A DNA stretch of 64,000 nucleotides. It comes from Hyphomicrobium sp. (GTDB taxonomy: Bacteria > Pseudomonadota > Alphaproteobacteria > Rhizobiales > Hyphomicrobiaceae). The DNA is taken from NCBI GenBank assembly GCA_002928515.1, contig PERI01000005.1, positions 124,001 to 188,000 of the forward strand, given 5' to 3'. Position 1 is the stretch's first letter. Every line of letters begins with the position of its first letter. The notes below the pieces were generated by a model. The model did no database searches. It was not told where the DNA came from and saw only the letters and a program-made list of their open reading frames with translations. Of this stretch, positions 27,032-36,761 are shown piece by piece. Both the position numbers and the translations under genes were made by a program.

Positions 27032-29236
27032 CTATTGGTCAGCAAGTAAACATTTCAGTATTCCATAATCATAGCGACCATCGAGTGCAGCGTAGGCAGG
27101 TCCGAGCTTGCCGGTATCGCGCGTGTGCAGGCGATCGAAGACAGCCTCAATTTCGTCGCGCTCAGACGCATCTAGCGGCAACACATCTTCTGCGGCAAGC
27201 AGACCAGCCTCGATAGCCTCAGCGAAATGTCCATAAACGGTGCCGATGTCCATGCGCCGCTCAGTAGAGATACTTTCAGCGTCAAGGCCACGCACATGAG
27301 CGGCAAGAGTTTGGTTGACGGTGGCCGAAAGGCGGTTGCTCAAGATCGGATGCATCTTGAATGTTGCGATGGTATCTAAAAAGGCCTTGCCATAGCGCGC
27401 GATTTTGCTGCTTCCAAGCCCCGTAATGTCGTGGAGTGCTGCTTCTGAACCAGGCCGCTTCTCAGCTAACTCAATGAGCGTGCGATCTTGTGCGACGACG
27501 TAAGGCGGAAGTTTTGCGGCCGACGACAAACGAAGCCGAACCGCTTTCAAAGCATCGAGCAATGCCGCATGTTCTGGCGCAACGCGCGGCGCAGAACGCC
27601 CATCGCGTTTAGGCTTTTTGGCTGGCACGCGCGCGATACGCATGAGAAAACGCTCATCACCCCGCAGTAAAGGTCGTGCGCGCTCAGTGAGCGCCAATGT
27701 TCCGTGCCCTTCCTCATCCCCCGTAAGATATCCGGCTGCGGTCAGTTGCCGAAAAAGCCCTTTCCAAACTGTAGCAGGGATGTCGCCTCCAATGCCAAAA
27801 ACCGAGATCCGGTCATGGCCGTTGCGAACGATCCGCTCTTCTGCTTTGCCGGTGAGCACATCGACTACATACCCGACGCCAAAGCGCTGGCCGGTGCGAT
27901 ACACAGCCGAGATCGCCTTTTGCGCGAGCAGCGTTCCGTCCTCTGTTTCTGGTGGCGCAAGACAGTTGTCACAGTTGCCGCACGGGTTCGACTGACGCTC
28001 GCCAAAATATGCCAGCAAAGCCTGACGACGGCATCCTGGCATCTCAGCTAACCCGATGAGCGCATCGAGTTTTTGTCGTTGAACGTGTTTGAATGAATCA
28101 GCGCCTTCAGATTGGGCGATCCATTGGCGCAATTGCACGAGGTCTTGAAAGCCGTAGGCCATCCAGGCATTGGCAGGTTCTCCATCGCGGCCCGCGCGAC
28201 CTGTCTCCTGATAATAAGCCTCAATCGATTTTGGCAAATTGAGATGGGCGACAAAACGAACGTCAGGTTTGTCGATACCCATGCCAAAAGCTATTGTGGC
28301 AACAATGATAATGCCGTCATCACTTAAAAACTTCGTTTGAGCGGCTGCGCGGATGTGGGGTTCAAGGCCGGCATGATATGCTAATGCCTTGCGCCCTTTC
28401 GAAGCGAGCCAAGCCGCAGTTTCTTCGACCGACTTCCGAGAGAGACAATACACAATGCCAGCATCGCTGGCGTGCTCGGTCTCTAAGAATTGCCACAGCT
28501 TCTCTCGCGCGCTCATCGAAGCGGTTTCAGAAATTGTGTAGCGAATATTGGGCCGATCAAAACTCGCTATGAAACAAGCCGCCTTTTCGAGCGACAATTC
28601 AGTGACGATTTCTTGACGCGTGCGCTCGTCCGCAGTTGCCGTCAACGCGATGCGTGGCACGTTCGGAAATCGTTCCGCCAAAATTTTGAGTTGTTTGTAT
28701 TCGGGGCGGAAATCGTGCCCCCATTGAGAAACGCAATGCGCTTCGTCGATGGCAAACAACGCCACTTGATGCCGCGACATGAGCGTAAGCATGCGCTCTT
28801 GGACAAGGCGTTCCGGGGCGACATAGAGAACGTCCAACGCCCCAGCGGCGAATTGACGTTCAATGGAATCTTGAGTGGGGCGATCCTGCGTCGAATTCAA
28901 AAAGGCAGCATTCACGCCGAGGTCTTTGAGGGCATCGACTTGATCTTGCATCAATGCGATCAGTGGTGAGACCACAACGCCGGTCCCACTGCGCACGAGT
29001 GCTGGAATTTGATAGCACAACGACTTGCCGCCGCCTGTCGGCATCAAGGCGAGACAATCGCCACCGTTGAGAATGGTTTCAATGATGGGACCTTGATGCG
29101 AGCGAAAACTTTTATATCCGAATACGTCTTCCAGAATAGCGTGAGCTTTATCCAGAAGCGCCAGGCCAGACTGCTCTGGTGGAGCCTGTGAAATAGAGCG
29201 GGGCAGACGATGGAGAGGTGCGGCACGAGCCGACAT
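27032..29236 (-). CDS. recQ: ATP-dependent DNA helicase RecQ
   Basis: A 734-residue RecQ helicase (3'-5' DNA unwinding in recombination and repair). The superfamily 2 core has [35 protein letters not shown] split over motif 0/[20 protein letters not shown] (motif II and the aromatic-rich loop), and [18 protein letters not shown] (motif VI). An RQC zinc site follows with [12 protein letters not shown] and CGNCDNC. An HRDC domain lies near 545-615 ([20 protein letters not shown]). The last 110 residues resemble a helix-turn-helix HTH_40-like module found at the end of some RecQ proteins. The start [11 protein letters not shown] is upstream of a short linker before the core. Confidence 0.95.
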   Translation of the reverse strand: MSARAAPLHRLPRSISQAPPEQSGLALLDKAHAILEDVFGYKSFRSHQGPIIETILNGGDCLALMPTGGGKSLCYQIPALVRSGTGVVVSPLIALMQDQVDALKDLGVNAAFLNSTQDRPTQDSIERQFAAGALDVLYVAPERLVQERMLTLMSRHQVALFAIDEAHCVSQWGHDFRPEYKQLKILAERFPNVPRIALTATADERTRQEIVTELSLEKAACFIASFDRPNIRYTISETASMSAREKLWQFLETEHASDAGIVYCLSRKSVEETAAWLASKGRKALAYHAGLEPHIRAAAQTKFLSDDGIIIVATIAFGMGIDKPDVRFVAHLNLPKSIEAYYQETGRAGRDGEPANAWMAYGFQDLVQLRQWIAQSEGADSFKHVQRQKLDALIGLAEMPGCRRQALLAYFGERQSNPCGNCDNCLAPPETEDGTLLAQKAISAVYRTGQRFGVGYVVDVLTGKAEERIVRNGHDRISVFGIGGDIPATVWKGLFRQLTAAGYLTGDEEGHGTLALTERARPLLRGDERFLMRIARVPAKKPKRDGRSAPRVAPEHAALLDALKAVRLRLSSAAKLPPYVVAQDRTLIELAEKRPGSEAALHDITGLGSSKIARYGKAFLDTIATFKMHPILSNRLSATVNQTLAAHVRGLDAESISTERRMDIGTVYGHFAEAIEAGLLAAEDVLPLDASERDEIEAVFDRLHTRDTGKLGPAYAALDGRYDYGILKCLLADQ

Positions 29237-29451
29237 CGGCGATGTCCTGATGCATAATCAAGTGATCGCCGGAACCTAGTGTGATTCTGTCAGATGGGCG
29301 CGCTCGCAAACGACGCCTATCCAAAATTAGTTTTGTGTGATCTCATTGAAAAACTTGTGCAATAATCCCGGATGCAACTTCTGGGCAGCGCGGAGTCTGC
29401 ACCACTCAGTGGGCGTTCAGCGCAAGTTCATGTTCGAATTTCTATATAGCG

Positions 29452-29485
29452 AGCAAGCTAGTGGAAATCGCCACTAGGTCTTGCT
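29452..29485. repeat. Hairpin-forming inverted repeat
   Basis: AGCAAG-CTAGTGG pairs with CCACTAG-gt-CTTGCT around the loop AAATCG. This gives 13 base pairs with a two-base bulge. No T tract follows on either strand, so a classic intrinsic terminator is not supported. Confidence 0.6.
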
Positions 29486-29490
29486 GTGCC

Positions 29491-29530
29491 CCGGCCAAGC
29501 GCCCCATTCATCCCCCCAAAGCTTGGCCGG
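29491..29530. repeat. Perfect 10-bp inverted repeat with C-rich loop
   Basis: CCGGCCAAGC at 29491-29500 pairs perfectly with GCTTGGCCGG at 29521-29530. The 20-base loop is C-rich on the plus strand and would be G-rich on the minus strand. The position, just downstream of the beta-helix gene stop as read on the minus strand, would allow a role in its 3' end, but there is no T tract. Confidence 0.6.
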
Positions 29531-29569
29531 TGTTCGGCATGTCATAGCGGCGGACGATTAATCAGCCCG

Positions 29570-30907
29570 TTACACCGTAACGTTGCCAACGACTTTTACT
29601 TTGTCGAGCATCTCTGGCTCAAGCGTGAGATCTGGTCCAAGAACATGGCCATGGTCCATAGCGCGAATGGCACCATCAATGGCATCGGAGATGAGGTTTT
29701 GCGCGATGAGGCACGCACCAGCTTCGACATTCTGACTAATGCCGATTCCAACTTTAGTGTTGCGGATGACGTTGCCGGTAGCCGAAACATTTCGCATGTA
29801 TCGCCCCCAGCCAATAGTCACGCCAAACGTCGGGGCATTCTCGATGGTATTTCCACTCACAACAGTATCGGCCTCAACACTGATGCCGATGCCTCGCGTA
29901 TCAACCGGCTCATGTTCGCGCCGAAATAGATTGCGAATGAGATTACCTTGCACGACGGCAAGTCGGCCGCCCTCGTTGAAGTTGACAACGGCAATACCTG
30001 TCGCTGCCACATCGACGATATTGTTGGAAATCACCGCGCCCTCAAATCCAAACTCGGCATAAAGTGCGACCTCACCGAGACGTTCGCAGCTATTCCCTGT
30101 GATCAGGATGTTCGACGATGCATTGCCGCGTATAGCTGAGTAGGTGCAATCGGTAATTCTGTTGCCACTGACGATAACGCCACTGGCGCGATAGACATTC
30201 ACACCATTACCGAATTGCCCGGTGCCCCCGAACGTATTGCGAATATTCGATATGCGATTGCCGGTAATTTGCGTGCCATCTTCTGCAACGGCGGTGCGTA
30301 AAGCTGTGACGCCGTTGTTTCCGCATCCCGAAACAGTATTGTTGCGGATATCTAGGCCGGTCGCATCAAGCGACATCAGACCCACATCGTGCACATCACG
30401 GATGATACAACTTTCGATGCGGCCAGAAACGCCCACCAGCGACAGGCCGCTGTGAACACTGCTGCGAATTTCTACGTTCTCGATGGTAATGCGCTGGCTT
30501 CGAGAAATTGACAGCAAACCATTGCCGCGTTCCGTTTCAAATGGAAGAAATGTGCCGTCGATAACGAGGTCTCGCAAAACCAAATCATCAGCTAAATCGG
30601 CAGTTACGCACGCGCTGCCACCCATAAAAATGAGTGTTGTCGCGCCATGATCTCCAAGCAGTCTTGTTCCCGAGCGCAATCGCAGGTCAGTGAACCGAAA
30701 TGTACCAGCAGGTAATCTTACAGGTATGTTCGTTTCGGCTGCTGCATCAATCACAGCTTGAAGCTGCACTGTCTGATCAAAGGCTGCGTTTGGCACAAGC
30801 TTTTGAAGCAGGGTTTTGTTGTGAGGCTGTGCAGCCAACGCCTGTTGAGATCCCATCGCGCTCAAAGCAGCGCTGGCGGTCATCATAGATCGACGGTTGA
30901 TGGGCAT
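29570..30907 (-). CDS. Tat-exported right-handed beta-helix protein, TIGR03808 type
   Basis: A 445-residue protein from the ATG at 30907. The N-terminus MPINRRSMMTASAALSAMG has a twin-arginine pair before a hydrophobic segment and an AxA cleavage site (ALAAQ). The rest is parallel beta-helix: an initial coil with DAAAETNIPVRLPAGTFRF, then many turns with the GN-x-I/V pattern (ITGNRISNI, VSGNRITDC, ITGNSCERL, ISNNIVDVA, VSGNTIENA, ATGNVIRNT). This matches the rhizobial family TIGR03808 of Tat-translocated repetitive proteins. Pectate-lyase-like catalytic residues are not evident, so polysaccharide binding or lysis is only a guess. The longer frame to 30982 would bury the Tat signal. Confidence 0.85.
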   Translation of the reverse strand: MPINRRSMMTASAALSAMGSQQALAAQPHNKTLLQKLVPNAAFDQTVQLQAVIDAAAETNIPVRLPAGTFRFTDLRLRSGTRLLGDHGATTLIFMGGSACVTADLADDLVLRDLVIDGTFLPFETERGNGLLSISRSQRITIENVEIRSSVHSGLSLVGVSGRIESCIIRDVHDVGLMSLDATGLDIRNNTVSGCGNNGVTALRTAVAEDGTQITGNRISNIRNTFGGTGQFGNGVNVYRASGVIVSGNRITDCTYSAIRGNASSNILITGNSCERLGEVALYAEFGFEGAVISNNIVDVAATGIAVVNFNEGGRLAVVQGNLIRNLFRREHEPVDTRGIGISVEADTVVSGNTIENAPTFGVTIGWGRYMRNVSATGNVIRNTKVGIGISQNVEAGACLIAQNLISDAIDGAIRAMDHGHVLGPDLTLEPEMLDKVKVVGNVTV

Positions 30908-30962
30908 AAGCACGGCTCCTGATTGCCTTCTTATCCAAGCAAGCCGCGCGCCATGAACAAAG

Positions 30963-31649
30963 TTAATGGGCTGCGCGTTCAATATCCGACAAGCAAACCT
31001 TTAAAATTTCCAAAGCGCCCGTGACAGCCTGCGCGAGCGTTAGGGGTGGGCCCGATAGATCGACAGGAAGATGAATAAAGCCAATTTGCCGCGAAACATT
31101 CGTCGCCCGCGCAGTATCCAGAGATTGATAAAAAACCGCGTTGCACAGATAGCCACCTGCATCGTCCGAAACTGATACAGGCAGAGATAGCGCGGACAGG
31201 CGCGCAATGATCGCATCCGTGGGGATCGTCGTGCAATAGAACGGCGCGCCAGCAGTATTCAGTAGAGCTGATGCTGGTAGAAGCTGTGCAGCATCCGGCA
31301 TGAGGCGGCACACATTAACCGCGCGGGTTTCGATGCAAAATCCGTCGGCACCATGCGCCACGCCAAAATGGAGGATCAGGTCTGGAGCCACGCTGTCTTG
31401 CAGCGAAAGTGCGTGCATCGGACCGTCTAACCACTCAGTTGGCAAGAGAGCGGTGTGAATAACAATCTCTGGAAAAAATTTCTGCGCTTCTTTGGCCAAA
31501 GCTATGACCAAGTCGCCAGAGACGTTGTGTGCAACGCCAGGAAATGATCCGAATCCTGTCAGCAGAACGCGAGGTATGCGGCGAGCTGCAGGAAATCTGA
31601 GGTCTGATTTGTCTGCTTGCACCATGGCGAGGTCAAAAGCTTGCTGCAT
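30963..31649 (-). CDS. pcp: Pyroglutamyl-peptidase I family cysteine peptidase
   Basis: Peptidase C15 fold enzyme that removes N-terminal pyroglutamate from peptides. From the ATG at 31649 it has 228 residues. The catalytic triad is visible: Glu107 in CIETRAVNVCR, Cys169 in GGYLCNAVFY and His193 in GFIHLP. The N-terminal VLLTGFGSFPGVAHNVSG matches the family start. Longer in-frame upstream sequence overlaps meaB and is not protein-like. A second ATG at 31625 is also possible. It lies 14 bases after meaB on the same strand, so the two may be co-transcribed, although their functions are unrelated. Confidence 0.88.
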   Translation of the reverse strand: MQQAFDLAMVQADKSDLRFPAARRIPRVLLTGFGSFPGVAHNVSGDLVIALAKEAQKFFPEIVIHTALLPTEWLDGPMHALSLQDSVAPDLILHFGVAHGADGFCIETRAVNVCRLMPDAAQLLPASALLNTAGAPFYCTTIPTDAIIARLSALSLPVSVSDDAGGYLCNAVFYQSLDTARATNVSRQIGFIHLPVDLSGPPLTLAQAVTGALEILKVCLSDIERAAH

Positions 31650-31663
31650 CCAAAACTCTGACG

Positions 31664-32668
31664 TTACGTGAGGTCCATCATGCTCATGATGCGATCGACA
31701 GCAAGAGTTGGGAGTAAAGTGCCTTCGGCAACGGCCGCCTCGATGCTGGGTAAATCTGCGCCAACTTTCGGATTTTCTCGCAGAGCACGCATGAGCCGAC
31801 CTTCCAGCATGTCGCGCATCCAAGACACGGCTTGCGATTGGCGTCGCGAAGTGAATGTCCCCGTCGCCATCATGATGGCGCGGTGTTCGAGAACCTTGGC
31901 CCACAACTCGTGGAGCCCTCGGTTGTCGCGGCCCGAGACCGTGACAACTGGAGGATGCCATGTTGCGCCATGCGGCGTAAATATTTGCAATGCGCCACGA
32001 TATTCGTTGGCTGCACTTTCTGCGCGCTTGATGTTGTCGCCGTCAGCTTTGTTGATGGCGATCATATCGGCCAGTTCGATGATGCCCTTTTTAATGCCCT
32101 GAAGATCGTCGCCGCCACCGGCCAGTAAAAGGACCAGGAAAAAATCGACCATATCGGAAACGGCAACTTCCGATTGTCCAACGCCGACCGTCTCGACGAT
32201 GACGACATCAAAACCAGCGGCCTCGACCAGAGCCATCGTTTCTCGCGTTTTGCGTGTCACGCCACCCAAAGTTCCAGAAGACGGCGACGGACGAATGAAC
32301 GCATTTTTTTGCAAGGCCAGATCATTCATGCGGGTCTTATCGCCAAGGATCGATCCACCAGTGCGCTTCGAGGTCGGATCGATCGCAAGCACCGCGACCT
32401 GCTTGCCCTCTGCGATCAGATTCATGCCCAGTTGATCGATCGTTGTCGATTTGCCAACGCCTGGGACGCCTGTAATTCCCAATCGAATGGCTTTACCGGT
32501 GCGGGGGAGCAACTCCTGTAGGACAGATTGCGCGAGGCGGCAGTGCTCACGGTTTGTGCTTTCGACAAGCGTTATGGCGCGCGCAAGAAGCGCGCGGTCA
32601 CCGGCAGCGATGCCAGCCACATAGTCAGCAACCGGAATGCGAAGGGCGGGGGTAGAATTCGAGGCCAT
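31664..32668 (-). CDS. meaB: Methylmalonyl-CoA mutase-associated GTPase MeaB
   Basis: G3E-family GTPase (ArgK/MeaB) that protects and reloads the B12-dependent methylmalonyl-CoA mutase. The 334-residue protein shows Walker A GVPGVGKST at about 67-75, VAVLAIDPTSKRTGGSILGDKTRM, VIVETVGVGQSE and the guanine-specificity motif INKADGDN. The C-terminal dimerisation arm (RDMLEGRLMRALRENPKVG) is present. Methylmalonyl-CoA mutase itself is not in the window. The start at 32668 is divergent from the hydrolase lipoprotein gene, with about 190 bases between. Confidence 0.94.
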   Translation of the reverse strand: MASNSTPALRIPVADYVAGIAAGDRALLARAITLVESTNREHCRLAQSVLQELLPRTGKAIRLGITGVPGVGKSTTIDQLGMNLIAEGKQVAVLAIDPTSKRTGGSILGDKTRMNDLALQKNAFIRPSPSSGTLGGVTRKTRETMALVEAAGFDVVIVETVGVGQSEVAVSDMVDFFLVLLLAGGGDDLQGIKKGIIELADMIAINKADGDNIKRAESAANEYRGALQIFTPHGATWHPPVVTVSGRDNRGLHELWAKVLEHRAIMMATGTFTSRRQSQAVSWMRDMLEGRLMRALRENPKVGADLPSIEAAVAEGTLLPTLAVDRIMSMMDLT

Positions 32669-32857
32669 TTCGGGATTTTCATAGAAGTGTCAAATGCGTG
32701 CAGGACCATGGTCGGGAATTGCGCATGTCGCAAGCCGCGATTTGGTCGCCGTTATCAGTCATACCCGAGAACCTATCGTTAGGGTAAGTTGCTGGGCAAG
32801 GACCGGGATTATGGAAACCGCCATAAGGGGTTGGCTTTGTTTCGGGAGGGGGTTGCT

Positions 32858-34399
32858 ATGACAAACGCTGCAAACAAGTATTCAATCAAGATATCGCGAC
32901 TGTCGTGGGCTGTACTGATAGCGCTGCCCCTTTTGGGCGCGATTGCCGGATGCAGTGAGGCACCCAAACTTCCAGAATCCAGCCAAGCTGAAAAATCGGA
33001 TACTCCAGAACAGCCAAAAAAATCGAAAAAGCAGTCCGCTGATCGCGAAGAGAGCGCCGGTGAAGAACTGCCGAGTAGCGCAGAACCCGAGCCCGAAATT
33101 GTCGACGCGATGCCGCCACCGGCTATGGAACCTGCACCCGAAGCCAGCCCCGAACCACCCGCAACAGCAAGTCCACCACCGAGCCCAAGTGCTAGCGCGC
33201 CAGCACCAGGTCGCGAGCTGACCGATGATGGCGTCGTTGGCCGTGGCCTAGGCAGTAGTGCCCCTAGGCCGCGCACAGGAGCCGCACGCGCCCCAAGCGC
33301 TGCACCGCAACCGCCGCCACCACCTCCTCCTGCACCCGCAATTGCACCTCCCGCAGAAGCCGACAAACTGTTTGACGTCGTGCCGGTTTTTTATGGAACG
33401 GACCGCACCGTGGAGCCTGATCCGACGCGTTTGCATTACGGCTCAGAACGCGGGCACAAACTTCAATTGGGTCGCGCGATGATAACGGTGCCGACCGCTC
33501 ACAAGGTTCCAAATATCGAACGTCCTTGGGTGGTCGAAATTCCCTACTTCAAAGTCAAAGTGTATGAAGAAAAGGAAGACCCAGCCAAACATTTCACGGT
33601 GCAAGAGATTGCATCTTTGACGAAGGAGCAGATGCTGGCATTGGTGCGCGAGCGCTTAGCAACGTCAGCGGCTTTCAAAGATCACGCGATTGTCTTTGTG
33701 CACGGGTTCAACACCTCGTTTGATAATGCGATCTACCGCACAGCTCAGATCGCATACGACCTCAAATTTGATGGTGCCCCTTTTGTCTATAGCTGGCCGT
33801 CCGGCGGCAAGGTAGCCAGCTACACGTATGATCGCGGCAGTGCCGAGCAAGCAGAACCGCATTTGGCGGAATTCCTGGATCTCGTTGTCAAGGAAAGCGG
33901 CGCAAAAACCATCAGTCTGATAGCCCACTCCATGGGCAACGAATTGTTGTTGCGTGTGCTCGAACGCATGCGTCCGACAGCACCCGATGGCGTGGTCATT
34001 AGCCAAGTCATCTTCGCGGCACCCGATGTCGATCGTGACAAGTTCAAGAATATCGCGCGGCAAATTACCAATTTCGCTCAAGGCGTGACACTCTATGCGG
34101 CGTCGAACGACAAAGCGCTTGGATATTCTGCACGATTTTGGGGTGGCGTACCTCGCGCGGGCGATGTTCCTGAATCTGGTCCGCTCATCGTGCCGGGCGT
34201 TGACACAATCGATGTCACAACCGTTTCGACTGATAGTTTAGGTCTCAATCACTCAGGCTATGCGGAAAACAAAACCCTTCTGAACGATATCAAAATCTTG
34301 ATTCAGACCGGCGAGCGTCCACCCGATAAGCGCATCCCAATCGTGCAACGCATCGAATCGCCGGGCGGGTTATTCTGGCGTTACCCAGTAATGCCCTAG
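32858..34399 (+). CDS. Alpha/beta hydrolase lipoprotein, DUF900 family
   Basis: A 513-residue predicted lipoprotein. The ATG at 32858 follows a GGGAGGGGG ribosome-binding site. The signal peptide ends in a lipobox (GAIAGC, Cys32). Residues 35-200 are a Pro/Ala/Ser/Glu-rich linker with PPPPPP-like runs, likely spanning periplasmic space. The C-terminal DUF900 alpha/beta hydrolase domain has VFHGT-like VPVFYGTDR, VFVHGFNTSFDNAIYRTAQ, SWPSGG, and the nucleophile elbow AHSMGN (Ser about 358). A catalytic Asp in APDVDRDKF and His in LNHSGY are plausible. Substrate unknown; a tethered periplasmic or surface esterase is inferred. Confidence 0.85.
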   Translation: MTNAANKYSIKISRLSWAVLIALPLLGAIAGCSEAPKLPESSQAEKSDTPEQPKKSKKQSADREESAGEELPSSAEPEPEIVDAMPPPAMEPAPEASPEPPATASPPPSPSASAPAPGRELTDDGVVGRGLGSSAPRPRTGAARAPSAAPQPPPPPPPAPAIAPPAEADKLFDVVPVFYGTDRTVEPDPTRLHYGSERGHKLQLGRAMITVPTAHKVPNIERPWVVEIPYFKVKVYEEKEDPAKHFTVQEIASLTKEQMLALVRERLATSAAFKDHAIVFVHGFNTSFDNAIYRTAQIAYDLKFDGAPFVYSWPSGGKVASYTYDRGSAEQAEPHLAEFLDLVVKESGAKTISLIAHSMGNELLLRVLERMRPTAPDGVVISQVIFAAPDVDRDKFKNIARQITNFAQGVTLYAASNDKALGYSARFWGGVPRAGDVPESGPLIVPGVDTIDVTTVSTDSLGLNHSGYAENKTLLNDIKILIQTGERPPDKRIPIVQRIESPGGLFWRYPVMP

Positions 34400-34495
34400 C
34401 TGGGCAGCGCATCAGTCGGGCTCAATCATTTGTCAACGACTGTCTCATAATCTGACAGGAGCATGCCAATAGGCTCAGCATGCACCTTGAGGATT

Positions 34496-34954
34496 ATGAG
34501 TATGGCTACGCGCATTGGGACAGCCGTGTCTGTCGCGATCATTTCGCTTTCCCTAGCTGGGAATGGAGACATCGCATTCGCAGCGGACGCTTACGTTTGC
34601 GGTCCTGATAAACTGGTCTATGTCGAGATCAAAGATTTGGAGCGGATGAAGCGGTCAGATGCGTGCATCGCCGCTTACTATGGGCTGAAAATCGAGCCAG
34701 AGCGTGCGGAAGTCAAAACGAAAGCCATCATCGAGAATGAGCCAAAGTTAAAAGAGCCGCTCAAAACGAATTCTTCGCCCATCAAGTTCAAGCCAATCGT
34801 GCAAGACGACATCGTCAAGGATGGTCGTCGCGCCGATTTGAATCCGGCGCAACTGACCCAGTCACCGCTGCCTTCAGCCAATACCGACTACCGTAACGTT
34901 CGCATCATCAACGCCGTCTCAGAGGATCAAACTTGGTATCGCCACCAGCAATGA
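34496..34954 (+). CDS. Small exported protein of unknown function
   Basis: 152 residues from the ATG at 34496, which has GAGG just upstream. A signal peptide (about 1-31, ending AFA-AD) is followed by ADAYVCGPDKLVYVEIKDLE and DACIAAYYG, with two cysteines that could pair. The middle is rich in Lys and Glu (PERAEVKTKAIIENEPKLKE), and the C-terminal part contains IVQDDIVKDGRR. The next gene carries a similar DDLVKD stretch, hinting at a related pair. I do not recognise a family. Probably periplasmic. Confidence 0.75.
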   Translation: MSMATRIGTAVSVAIISLSLAGNGDIAFAADAYVCGPDKLVYVEIKDLERMKRSDACIAAYYGLKIEPERAEVKTKAIIENEPKLKEPLKTNSSPIKFKPIVQDDIVKDGRRADLNPAQLTQSPLPSANTDYRNVRIINAVSEDQTWYRHQQ

Positions 34955-35064
34955 TCCAGCAGAATTTATGATCACGCGGGACCGAGCGCGCGCCGCGTAA
35001 CGATTTATTTACGCTGTTGCGGCACAGTCATTTCAGTTTTGTTCAGACCTTAAGGGTGTGCGTT

Positions 35065-35559
35065 ATGAGTAGGTCTATTTCCTTGGCATTTGCGGCGGTA
35101 GTGCTGGCAGCTACGTATTTTGCCGTTCCGACACCCGGCCCATCCCAGGCTGCTGATGCGACACCGCAAAGCAAGCCATCACCTGAAGCAGCCGTGCCAG
35201 AGGCTTCGGTCCCGCAGATGGAAAAAGCGCAAGTCAAACGCTTGCACACCGTTCCGGAAGATGATCTCGTGAAGGATCATTCTGTTCCGCCGAAGTTTGT
35301 CCGTGATCTCATCGCCACGCGACCAAAAGAAGATTTGATCATCTGCATGGCGGGATGTTCGCCATCTCGCGATCGCGTGATTTACGCACAACCGAGCGAA
35401 ATCGCGCCTGAAACGGCAACGATGCTGGTGCCTGCCTCGCCAATGACGCCAACGAAAATAGATACGATGCCATCTGAGAATATGACACCTGTATTGCCAC
35501 AGCCAAGCGCTGCGACAGCACCGCGGATACTGAATGCACCGCAGACCACCATTCAATAA
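35065..35559 (+). CDS. Small exported protein of unknown function
   Basis: 164 residues from the ATG at 35065. It has a Sec-type signal (MSRSISLAFAAVVLAATYFAVP, cleavage near SQA-AD) and then a Pro/Ala-rich stretch. The better-ordered part is VKRLHTVPEDDLVKDHSVPPK, with DLIICMAGCSPSRDR holding a CX3C pair. The C-terminus is Pro/Thr/Met-rich and low in complexity. It shares DD(I/L)VKD with the product of the gene before it, about 110 bases upstream on the same strand. No family recognised. Confidence 0.7.
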   Translation: MSRSISLAFAAVVLAATYFAVPTPGPSQAADATPQSKPSPEAAVPEASVPQMEKAQVKRLHTVPEDDLVKDHSVPPKFVRDLIATRPKEDLIICMAGCSPSRDRVIYAQPSEIAPETATMLVPASPMTPTKIDTMPSENMTPVLPQPSAATAPRILNAPQTTIQ

Positions 35560-35579
35560 TTAGCAGCCTAAATATCAGA

Positions 35580-36572
35580 TCACTGCGTCACGGCCGATGA
35601 TGCATTGACAATTCTGAGGACGTCTTCGTAGGAGGGCGTCTTGTGCACAACGCCATCTTTGATCAGATAAAGCCACTCAAGTTTGTCGGTTTGAACGAGA
35701 TCTTCGGGCGTTACCGCATAGAGTTCATCGGTTAGAATATCTTTGAAACTGATAGCTGTTTCTTTCGCATCATCGCCTAACAGTGTCCAGTTGCCAGGCT
35801 CGGGCAGATATTGTTCAGCAGATTTTGTAAATATAACATCGCGCAAGGCTTCAGGTGAAATCTCTCCGCGTTGAATGGCCTCGACCATCATTTCAACAAA
35901 GCCGACCTGAACCAAGCCAGTGCAAATATATTCGTTAGGCGGCGTCCATTCGTTCTTACGATAACGCTCAACCGTTTTTTGCTTAGTCTCCATTTTTGAT
36001 TGCACGCCGAACCAGATATTCTGACTGATCTTCCAGATCGTCCAAAAATCGTAACGAGATTTGATTTTATCGAGCAGGACACCGCGCACACGAGCTTGCC
36101 GGTTGCCATCGAACCACGATTTTGATTTCAGGCGACGTATAGCTACGAAATCAGCATTATCACCACGTGCATAGTCTGCGATTTTGGTGAGATCGACACC
36201 GCTGGTTCCGGCCTCGATGACAAAGGTTTCAGAAATGCCAGCATCGAAAGGCGGTGCTGTATAAACAAGGGCCGCGTGCGAAAACAGTGAGTTCGTGGCC
36301 CAGCGAATGACCGTTGATGCGATGTCGCCGGATCGACGCGTTAATATGACGTCGGCCTTCGTCAAATACTCTCCGCTCAAAAACTCATCGACGGGCTTGG
36401 GCCAAACATCGTCGAAAGCTTTGCCAGGGGCGGCCGCGCTAGTTGGAGCATCTGTGCCATCTCCGCCTGAAACAGCCAGAGCTGTCCCCGTCAAAGGGAC
36501 GCTGGCTAAAGCAAGGGTCAGCAAAACTACGCCCAAGCATCCACTCATTCTCAGCGCGCGGTTGCGATTCAT
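35580..36572 (-). CDS. YiiX/YebB-like permuted NlpC/P60 family protein, exported
   Basis: 330 residues from the ATG at 36572, with a signal peptide (LGVVLLTLALASVPLTGTALA). The core resembles the permuted papain-like YiiX group: LTKADVILTRRSGDIASTVIRWATNSLFSHAALVY (conserved His in FSHAALVY), then VIEAGTSGVDLTKI, and the Cys in YICTGLVQVGFVE. In the permuted fold these supply the His and Cys of the active site. Such enzymes act on amide or ester bonds; the substrate here is unknown, though a peptidoglycan or lipid target in the periplasm is possible. It is convergent with the preceding small exported gene and divergent from the pentapeptide gene. Confidence 0.78.
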   Translation of the reverse strand: MNRNRALRMSGCLGVVLLTLALASVPLTGTALAVSGGDGTDAPTSAAAPGKAFDDVWPKPVDEFLSGEYLTKADVILTRRSGDIASTVIRWATNSLFSHAALVYTAPPFDAGISETFVIEAGTSGVDLTKIADYARGDNADFVAIRRLKSKSWFDGNRQARVRGVLLDKIKSRYDFWTIWKISQNIWFGVQSKMETKQKTVERYRKNEWTPPNEYICTGLVQVGFVEMMVEAIQRGEISPEALRDVIFTKSAEQYLPEPGNWTLLGDDAKETAISFKDILTDELYAVTPEDLVQTDKLEWLYLIKDGVVHKTPSYEDVLRIVNASSAVTQ

Positions 36573-36761
36573 GGCTGCCCCATTTTTATGATAGATGATC
36601 TGAATTGAGCTTATAAACCTATGCTGATGGCAACTTATGACATTCAGTAGAATGAAATTCAAAGGGGCCGACAACTGGAGACGTCAAAGTCATAGAACGA
36701 CGAAGATGGCGTGGCCGCAAGGACACTCAATTGACTGGCAATCTAATAGGAAGCTCACAGT

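Larger units (their letters stand above)
29237..29569. other. 333-base intergenic region with two hairpins
   Basis: Between the recQ start and the beta-helix gene stop, with no convincing ORF. It includes the recQ promoter area. Two inverted repeats stand side by side at 29452-29485 and 29491-29530 (listed separately). A TATATA-containing stretch (around 29443) precedes the first on the plus strand. Confidence 0.5.
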
